A stretch of 64,000 nucleotides of DNA from Saccopteryx bilineata (taxonomy: Eukaryota; Chordata; Mammalia; Chiroptera; Emballonuridae): assembly GCF_036850765.1 (NCBI RefSeq), contig NC_089496.1:106351767-106415766 (forward strand), given 5' to 3'. Made by a program: the position numbers and the translations under genes. Numbering within the stretch: position 1 is the first letter of the stretch; each line of letters opens with the position of its first letter. Positions 56,466 to 64,000 of this stretch are shown here, in pieces. The notes beneath the pieces were generated by a model. That model made no database searches, was not told the DNA's origin, and was given only the letters and a program-made list of their open reading frames with translations.

Positions 56466-57495
56466 CACTTCAGCAGACTTCTAAGTGGCCCCATGTACCA
56501 GGCCACTTGGGGATGAAGTGGGGATGCAGTTAATTAGTTGTGCACCAAGCTCCTGTCATCTAGGCCCTCATGGAGCCTCTGGCCTGTAGTGAGGCAGATA
56601 TAGAGCAAGCCATCAGCATGGGGCACTGAATTACCATGAGGGTTCCCGGCGATGTGACCCCATGAGGGTCCTCCTCTCAGTGGAAGTGGGAGAGTGAAGA
56701 GAAAGGTGGTTTGAGGGAGAAAGAGAGTAGATGCCATTTCAGGAGGGTCTGTGGCTGTGAGTCCCCTAAGTAGAGATACACAGCAGAGCGTGGAAAACGC
56801 AGGTGGGGTGGGCAGGAGCCGTCCGGGCTGGCGCCTGGCTCTCAGCCTCGGGCCTGGACTCCCCGGGGGACATTATGGGGTCCATGGAATGTTCCGAGGA
56901 GAAGACCCGCTGGAAGCCAACTCCCGAATCTCCTTCAGTGGCTTTAGGAAGAGCAGCTGGAGACGGAGAAGGAGAAGAGGACTTCGCAGCAGCTTGTTCA
57001 ATGGAAAGAGGTTGGGGAGGACCTGGGGTGACAGTGTCAGAGGCTGCAGGAGCATGAGGGCTGAGAAATCGCCAGAGCCCAGGGCAACTTTTGAGGGTGT
57101 TTACAATCAGAAAATATGTGCTTGTAAGAAACAGAAACCACTCACAGGGGAACTTCGTTGAGACAACAGAGCTTGGGGCTGTAGCCACCCCTGCGTGTGC
57201 ATGACCTCCTGCTTGGTTCTGGTCTGCGGTGGGCGGGTCTCCTCTGCTGGGCTCCTGTCCTGGCCCTCCCTCTGGTCACCACGCACAGGCTCTGCGTTTC
57301 TCTGGCACTGATCCGGGTCCTTGTTCCCCATTGCCTTGTGACTTGGGGCCTCCTATTGACTTCTAGGACTCCTGTCAATTATTAAGAGGGAGAATCTGAT
57401 TGGCCCAGCTTAAGCCAGAATCTGTCGCTAGTGTCCAACCAACCTCAAGATGGCTCAGTTGGGGGGGTGGGGGAGAGAATGAAGAAGGAGCCATA
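56466..57495. other. Intergenic, moderately GC-rich
   Basis: An ATG at 56874 opens a short frame (MGSMECSEEKTRWKPTPESP...) with no recognised similarity. Nothing else is supported. Confidence 0.4.
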
Positions 57496-57815
57496 GCCTG
57501 ACCAGGTGGCGGCGCAGTGGATAGTGTCGGATTGGGATGCGGAGGATCCAGGTTCAAACTCCTGAGGTCACTGGCTCAAGCATGGGCTCGCCAGCTTGAG
57601 CGCTGACTCGCTGTCTTGAGTGTGGGGTCATGTATATGGTCACTGGCTTGAGCAAGGGGTCACTCGGTCTGCTGTAGCCCCCTGGTTAAAGTACATATGA
57701 TAAGGCAGTCAACGAACAACTAAGGTACCTCAACAAAGAATTGATGCTTCTCATCTCCCTCCTTTCCTGTCTGTTCCTATCTGTCCCTCTGTCTCTGTCA
57801 CACACACACACAAAA
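57496..57815 (+). mobile_element. SINE family C
   Basis: Full-length, (CA)n end; TSD about AAGGAGCCATA. Confidence 0.88.
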
Positions 57816-59690
57816 GGAGTCATTTCTGGAGTAAGGGACAGAGGCAGGTCCTCCAAAGTTACCTGCTCAAGTGTGTGATTTCACAGGATTGCCAAAGTGA
57901 AAGCCAGGTGGCGATGACAGGTGCTACTAACTGCATGCAAGGGTGTGTATTTCATAAGCCACTGGCAGGCTGGGGGTAGGGGACTGCGCTGGGTGGCTAA
58001 CAGGGTAGGGAGAGAGCCAGGACAAGGGCAACTGACTAGATTGTGGAGTACTGACCAATAGGAAACCACACTCACTGTGATGCTGACCCCAGTCCAAGGC
58101 CCTGAGTTTCCGGGAGACCACAAGCCCAGGTGAGATTTGTCATCCATGTCACCACAAGAAGTTTCATCCCAGCCTCAAATGCTGGAGAAAGGCAGTTTTC
58201 AGTAGAATTCCCACTGTCTGGTGAGAGCAGCAAGGGAGCAGCCCTACACTGTCCGGGAAACTGGCACAGAAAGACTACTCTTTGTTGGCTTGTCTGCACC
58301 GGACAATTCACGACCCTTGCCCTAGGGTTCTTAATCCGGCCGTGTTTAGAAGAGGTGTGTATCCATGTGTTTTCATAATCCTAACCTGCCGTGGCAAGTT
58401 GATGTGTGTGTGACCCCTGTGGAGTGCCATGTGTGGCAGGAGCAACTGAAGATAGTTGCGGTCTTGCCAACGTTTCATAAATGTTGCTAATTGACACAGT
58501 GGAGTCACTGTGATGAGTGAATGCTCTGGGTTTGTGACCTAAAAAGGGCAAATTCTGCTCCCCGCTCTAGTCAGGGAACAGCCTCAGCAGAGCCCCGTGT
58601 CAGAATTGGTGCCAAAGAATTAGAAAGAGATTAAACCCAGCAACACAGGCTGATGTCGTTCAAGCAGACAGCTAGCTCACTTTATGGAGTTGAGCTGCCT
58701 ACCTCCGTGCAAAGCTCAGGCATGGCTGATATTAGTTGTGTCTCGGGATTCTGGGGGCTCCAAAGAAATATCCAGATCCTGCCAAAGACTGACCCTCCTC
58801 AGGGAATTGCTGCCTGTGATGTGCATCAAATCCTGAGTTGCAAGACGTTAGCTGTGGTCATTATTTCTTTCTGGTTGTGCTCATTACGTATGAAAGGACC
58901 ACGAAGGGTATGGGTCTGCATGGAGCTGGAGGGATCATTTCTAAACAGGGCCAGGTTGTTCATTTTGAGGGGACGTCATTTTGCAAGGCACTCTGTGACA
59001 TTAAAAACCAAACCAAACCATGGCTCTGCATTTCCTTTTGGTCAAAAAATTCCCTTCCTGTGAATATGCTTCTGCTGAAACGGATAACGGTTCAAGTTAG
59101 GATCTGACAAAGTTATTTCGCGTCTCCTATTTCATAGCAAACTGATGAGACAGCCAGCCCTTGAGTCCCGGTCAGTCACAAGATTATCCACTCATGTGTT
59201 CCAGTGCTTTGAAGAGCATTTGGTGATATTGTTCTCTTTGCCCGCTGGAAGTTTCACTTTTGGCTTCTGTTGGACATAATTCCTTCTCTGCCAACACCAG
59301 CGGCTCCTCTGTCCCCAGGACTGTCAGTGCTTTCTGCACATGCCTCCCCTCATTTAGCACACAGAAAAAGATTCAGGTTGACATGTTGGTCAATAGGCAC
59401 GGAGGGAAGTGATTTATCCAAGTTTAGATTCCCACCTTGGAGAAGCAACGAGATAGAGAGGGAGTGATGCCCGTAGGCTATCAGTCATTAGTACCAGAGC
59501 TTCCTGTCAGATGGGCGGTCCTAGTAGGAGGAAACTCAGGAAATTATCCTTTGGGAGATGTATTCACACTTGGTGAGGTTAAGTCCCCACGTAGTAACCA
59601 GGTACACAGCACTAGGAACTAAGGTTCAAATATATCCCTGATTGTCTCATTTTTATTACAGTTGGTTTATTTCAGTTAAGATCCAAACAA
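57816..59690. other. Intergenic, no recognisable element
   Basis: Unique-looking sequence; no exon supported. Confidence 0.45.
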
Positions 59691-59705
59691 GAATCAAAAG
59701 TTGCT

Positions 59706-60087
59706 GGCCCTGGCCGGTTGGCTCAGTGGTAGAGCGTCGGCCTGGCGTGCGGGGGACCCGGGTTCGATTCCCGGCCAGAGCACATAGGAGAAGCGCCCAT
59801 TTGCTTCTCCACCCCCTCCCCTCCTTCCTCTCTGTCTCTCTCTTCCCCTCCCGCAGCCAAGGCTCCATTGGAGCAAAAGATGGCCTGGGTGCTGGGGATG
59901 GCTCCTTGGCCTCTGCCCCAGGCACTGGAGTGGCTCTGGTCGCGGCAGAGCGACGCCCCAGAGGGGCAGAGCATCGCCCCCTGGTGGGTGTGCCAGGTGG
60001 ATCCCGGTCGGGTGCATGCGGGAGTCTGACTGTCTCTCCCCATTTCCAGCTTCAGAAAAATACAAAAAAAAAAAAAAAAAAAAAAAA
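59706..60087 (+). mobile_element. SINE family B, near-consensus
   Basis: Full-length with 26-A tail and perfect TSD AGAATCAAAAGTTGCT; a young copy. Confidence 0.93.
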
Positions 60088-60114
60088 AGAATCAAAAGTT
60101 GCTTTAAGTTGATC

Positions 60115-60333
60115 TTTCTTTTTTTTTTAATTTTTTAAAAAAAATTTTATTTATTCATTTTAGAGAGGAGAGAGAAAGGGGGAGAGAGAGAGAGAGAGAG
60201 AGAGAGAAGGTGGGGAGGAGCTGGAAGCATCAACTCCCATATGTGCCTTGACCAGGCAAGCCCAGGGTTTCGAACTGGCGACCTCAGCATTCCAGGTCGA
60301 CACTTTATCCACTGCGCCACCACAGGTCAGGCT
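60115..60333 (-). mobile_element. SINE family A
   Basis: Reverse copy; TSD about AAGTTGATCTTTCTT. Confidence 0.9.
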
Positions 60334-60339
60334 AAGTTG

Positions 60340-60340
<1 letters not shown>

Positions 60341-60408
<68 letters not shown>
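60341..60408. repeat. (TTTC)n microsatellite
   Basis: About 17 units of CTTT at the tail of the neighbouring SINE. Confidence 0.95.
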
Positions 60409-60806
60409 GAGGGATAGACAGAGACAGACAGAGACAGACAGACAGTAAGGGAGAGAGATGAGAACCATCAACTCATAATTGTGGCACCTTAGTTGTTCAT
60501 TGATTGCTTTCTCATATGTGCCTTGACTGTGGGCTGCAGCTGAACCAGTGACCCCTTGCTCAAGCCAGTGACCTTGGACTCAAGTCAGCAACCTAGGGCT
60601 CAAACCAGTGACCTTGGGCTTAAGCCAGCAACTATGGGGCTATGTCTGTGATCCCATGCTCAAGTTAGTGACCACACACTCAAGCTGGTGAGCCTGTGCT
60701 CAAGCTGGATAAGCCCATGCTCAAGCTGGTGACCTCAGGGTTTTGAACCTGGGTCCTTAGCCTCCCAGGCCAACATTCTATCCACTGCGCCACTGCCTGG
60801 TCAAGC
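60409..60806 (-). mobile_element. SINE family C, long variant
   Basis: Reverse copy with extra CTCAAGC-type units, like the copy at 15733-16130. Confidence 0.88.
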
Positions 60807-60819
60807 TGGGTTGATATAT

Positions 60820-61838
60820 CTCTTAAGGCACTTTTCCACTGTCCTCCCTCAAGTTTCTATGTCTCTCCTATATTCTTCATTATATAACTATATATCCCCC
60901 AGAAGTTTTTCATGTCTTCCATTCTTATGTCTATATTTTTCTGTAAATTCTTTTTGTCATGGCTGTAAGAGTGATTGTTATGTCGTTGTTTGCTAATTCA
61001 AACTTCTGGGTTATGTGTGTGTTTGATGAGATTGCTTGTTCTCCCTCTTGATTATAGGTCATGCTTTCCTGCTTCTTCATGTACCAGCCGGTTCCTTATG
61101 GTATTCTGGATGTTGTAATGAGACATTGTAGATACTGGATTCTGTTCTCATCCTCCAAATACTATTGTATTTTCTTCTGTCCACAGTTCAATTACTGAAA
61201 ACTGTAAAAGCTTAGGTTTACTGTGGTGGCGCAGTGGATAAAGCGTCAACCTGGAAACGCTGAGGTTGCTGGTTCAAAACCCTGGGCTTGCCTGGTCAAG
61301 GCACATATGGGAGTTGATGCTTCCTGCCCCCCCCCTATAATGAATAAATAAAATCTTTAATAAAAAATAAAAATAAAAAAATAAAAAAATAAAAAAAATA
61401 AAAAAAAAAGCTTAGGTTTAGAAAGTCCTGGGATTTATTCCTTATTCTTAAGGCTCTGTTCCTCCGCGGTTTCAGTGAGAAGCTTGAGGTATGTACCTAT
61501 TACCCCTAACTCAATCGGACTTGAGCTCCAAAAGGCTTTCGTGGAAGCTGTCTCTCAGGTGGTTTAGCTTCTGTCGCTTTTCCTGGGTTCCTCGCTGTTT
61601 ACACGGAATAGCTGCATTTCAGGAACCAGCCAGGGATGTGAGGAGGAATTTGTGCGCAGGTTTTGGGCTTCCCCTCTGGGCTCCTTCCTTTGTGAAATTT
61701 CCCCTACTCAGCTCCTTAAATTTTTAAAGATGAATTTTCAATAAACTTCTCTGAGGAACAGAGGTTTCAAAAAGCTATTTTCTATTTTACATAATAAAAT
61801 TGCCTGATGCTAGCTAAAACTCTCTCTAAAGCCTAATA
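60820..61838 (+). mobile_element. Old L1 3'-end remnant, split by a SINE
   Basis: 60820-61218 and 61408-about 61740 contain GGTCATGCTTTCCTGCTTCT and TTCTGGATGTTGTAATGAGA, which match an old L1 segment. Confidence 0.55.
61219..61407 (+). mobile_element. SINE family A lacking its first bases
   Basis: Starts at CTGTGGTGGCGCAG; TSD AAGCTTAGGTTTA on both sides; (AAAAT)n tail. Confidence 0.9.
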
Positions 61839-62436
61839 CAGTGTGTCCGTAAAGTCATGGTGCACTTTTGACCGGTTATAGGAAAGCAACAAAGGACGAT
61901 AGAAATGTGAAATCTGCACCAAATAAAAGGAAAACTCTCCCAGTTTCCTACCTATTCAGTGCAGTTCGATGTGGGCTCATGCACAGATTTTTTTAGGGCT
62001 CCTTAGGTAGCTATCCCGTATAGCCTCTATAGACTCGTCACTGACTGATGGCCTACCAGAACGGGGTTTCTCCACCAAACTGCCAGTTTCCTTCAACTGC
62101 TTATCCCACCGAGTAATGTTATTCCTATGTAGTGGCACTTCGTTATAAACGCGCCAATATTCATGTTGCACTTTGGTCACGGATTCAAATTTAGCGAGCC
62201 ACAGAACACACTGAACTTTCCTCTGTACTGTCCACATTTTGACTGGCATGGCCGTGGGCTGCTCCGCTGTATACACGGTGTTACGTCATCATCTGCGCAT
62301 GTGCACATGCTGCCACATCATCCTACAGAAACTGGGAGGGTTTTCCTTTTATTTGGTGCAGATTTCACATTTCTATTGTCTTTTGTTGTTTTCCTGTGAC
62401 CGATCAAAAGTGCACCATGACTTTACGGACACACTG
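61839..62436 (-). mobile_element. mariner/Tc1-type deletion derivative, second copy
   Basis: Same family as 13860-14452: ends CAGTGTGTCCGTAAAGTCAT / ATGACTTTACGGACACACTG, TA on both sides. The minus-strand frame 62276-61977 is open for about 100 codons and keeps the start of the transposase with the helix-turn-helix (WDKQLKETGSLVEKPRSGRP). The catalytic part is absent. Confidence 0.92.
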
Positions 62437-63214
62437 TATTTACTTGCATTTTGCACAGTCTTATTTTATCCTATGAAAGGCAAATATCTTCAGTTTCTTA
62501 ACTTGGCTGTAATGTATGGCTCATCAGCATTAATATCGTTGGCTCTGATGTTACTGACACTGATCTCCGATCTACCCTCAAGATCTCTGTCATCTTGTTT
62601 TCATTGAAACAGCTCCCCCACCCCCATTACATGCTCCCCTCAGCCCACAGTTTCCAATTATGTTGATACTGTATTTGATTTCCAAAAATGACAGCACAGT
62701 TCAACTTTTGGATTCAAACTGATGTCTGAATTTTTGTGGGTTTCAACAGCTTGTTTTCATAATAAATATGGTTTCGCTAATCTCTAGTTTGCAGAGGACT
62801 AAATGGAAATTGTGAGCAAGGGAACCTCCTATTTGACTGGGACGTCAAGTATCTGTTGTGGGGGGGGGAGAAAAGAGATCTTTTGTTGCAAATCAATATG
62901 CAGCTTTCTGATTTCATTCTGGGCTAAGGGGCTATCCATGGTTCATAACATGGGATGCTACCAGCTTCATCCTCAGAATACTGTAGGGTGATGGCACTCA
63001 GCGGGCACGGACCAAGAAGACACTAGCGGCTACTGATCAAGGAGCCATGCTTATAAGTTGTCGTTTCACCAGGAGGGATTTGATCCGTCGATCAGTCCTT
63101 CCTCGTGTGGCAGCCTTTGCACTTCAGTGAACAGAGCTTTAAGATGGCCAGTCAGAGGGTGCTGGCTGGCACCAAGGGGAGCTTAAATGGATCATCTGGG
63201 GAGAATCTCATCAA
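62437..63214. other. Intergenic, no recognisable element
   Basis: Unique-looking sequence. Confidence 0.45.
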
Positions 63215-63400
63215 TTAGCTTTTGCCATATAACAGACCACCCCAAAACTTGGTTTAAAACAATAATCACTTATTTAGCTTTTGCCTCAGTAGATTGGCAA
63301 TTGGGGCTGGGCCCAGCTGCTCCTTTGAGTGGTTCTCTTGGTCTCAGCCGGGATCCCTCATGAGTGTGTGGTCGGCTGTGGGCTGGCTAGGTGATGGCCA
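63215..63400 (+). repeat. Ancient mammalian interspersed repeat, family uncertain
   Basis: TTGCCATATAACAGACCACC, CCCAAAACTTGG and TTGGCAATTGGGGCTGGGCC match the same type of repeat as at 25385-25700. Confidence 0.5.
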
Positions 63401-64000
63401 ACCACTCATCAGCTACGAAGAGGCCATGTTTTCTGCCTGCGATTGCCCAAAGCTGGGGGAGCAAAGAGAAGAAGCTGGAACTATTACAACTGAGAAGCTT
63501 ATAGGAGGGACCCCGCAAAAGGGAGCCTAGGACCTCTGCGGAGGGGGCTTCAGCCATGGGGCCCATGAGGCCAGCTCTGTGAGCACCGGGGAAGCTGTGG
63601 ACTGGACCCCACTGCCGCGCCGGGAGGGCACTGCTGGTGCAGGGGTGACATGGGAGGTGGGTGATGAAGTGGGCAGGAGGCGTTCGCTCTCCTTTCTCCC
63701 TTCTCCCCTCCTCCTCCCTCTCCTCCTCCTCCTCGGGCCTCTGTCCCTCCTGGCAGAACCTCACACGGAGCAGCGGGCAGACAGAAAGGGGGCTGGAGAG
63801 TCTCCGAGCATCTGGCTGTAGTGGGTTAGGAGCTGAGAAACTAACAGTAACCGGTCCGCCTCTCACTGGCAGAGGAGCGGGGCGTGTCAGTCCAATCCCT
63901 GATCTCTGGGGCACCAGTGCAGGTGACTTCCAAGTGCCTCCTAATCTGTATCTCCTACAAGTCTGGACTTTTCACATCAAAATCTCAAGGTGGCCCTGAC
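63401..64000. other. Intergenic end of window
   Basis: GC-richer, with a CTCCTCCTC tract near 63705-63740. No exon supported. Confidence 0.4.

Noticed and set aside
56751..57161. Open frames around 56.8-57.1 kb as a possible TACC2 first exon
   Set aside because: The encoded residues do not resemble TACC2 and no convincing splice donor fits.

Overview
The window looks like nuclear DNA of a bat. The evidence is three abundant tRNA-derived, VES-like SINE families (called A, B and C here; A starts CCTGACCTGTGGTGGCGCAG, B starts GCCCTGGCCGGTTGGCTCAG, C starts GCCTGACCAGGCGGTGGCGC) together with well-preserved DNA transposons. The transposons are hAT with 8-bp target-site duplications (TSDs), mariner/Tc1 with TA and piggyBac with TTAA. 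That mixture is typical of Chiroptera; the bat family cannot be fixed by reading alone. No prokaryotic gene, CRISPR array or genuine tRNA/rRNA gene was seen.

The gene order matches mammalian ATE1 - NSMCE4A (human 10q26.13). (1) About 4.1-11.4 kb, minus strand: the 5' end of ATE1 (arginyltransferase), with two mutually exclusive first exons in a CpG island, then exons 2 and 3; the rest lies beyond base 1. (2) 20.7-25.3 kb, plus strand: a three-exon gene with matching splice phases, predicted 365 aa, divergent from ATE1. It is probably related to the C10orf120 family and could be the gene reported as divergent from mouse Ate1 ('Dfa'). (3) 28.5-29.5 kb: an SNRPE processed pseudogene with a perfect 15-bp TSD, almost touching a piggyBac-type element. 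(4) 31.3-43.7 kb, minus strand: complete NSMCE4A (SMC5/6 kleisin subunit), ten coding exons totalling 1158 nt (385 aa), with its own CpG-island promoter. (5) 44-64 kb: no exon I could support. By synteny TACC2 should follow on the plus strand, but I did not recognise it here.

Much of the remaining sequence is interspersed repeats: about 36 SINE copies, about 10 hAT-type elements, three mariner-type elements, one piggyBac-type element, L1/HAL1-like LINE remains, an MLT1/MST-like LTR, a solo ERV LTR and a heavily nested relative of it, MIRs, a minisatellite and several microsatellites. Many insertions are nested, so their relative order can be read. Some remaining unique stretches contain nothing I can name.

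Functionally, ATE1 (N-degron pathway arginylation) and NSMCE4A (SMC5/6 genome maintenance) are unrelated housekeeping genes transcribed in the same direction; the gene between them runs the opposite way.
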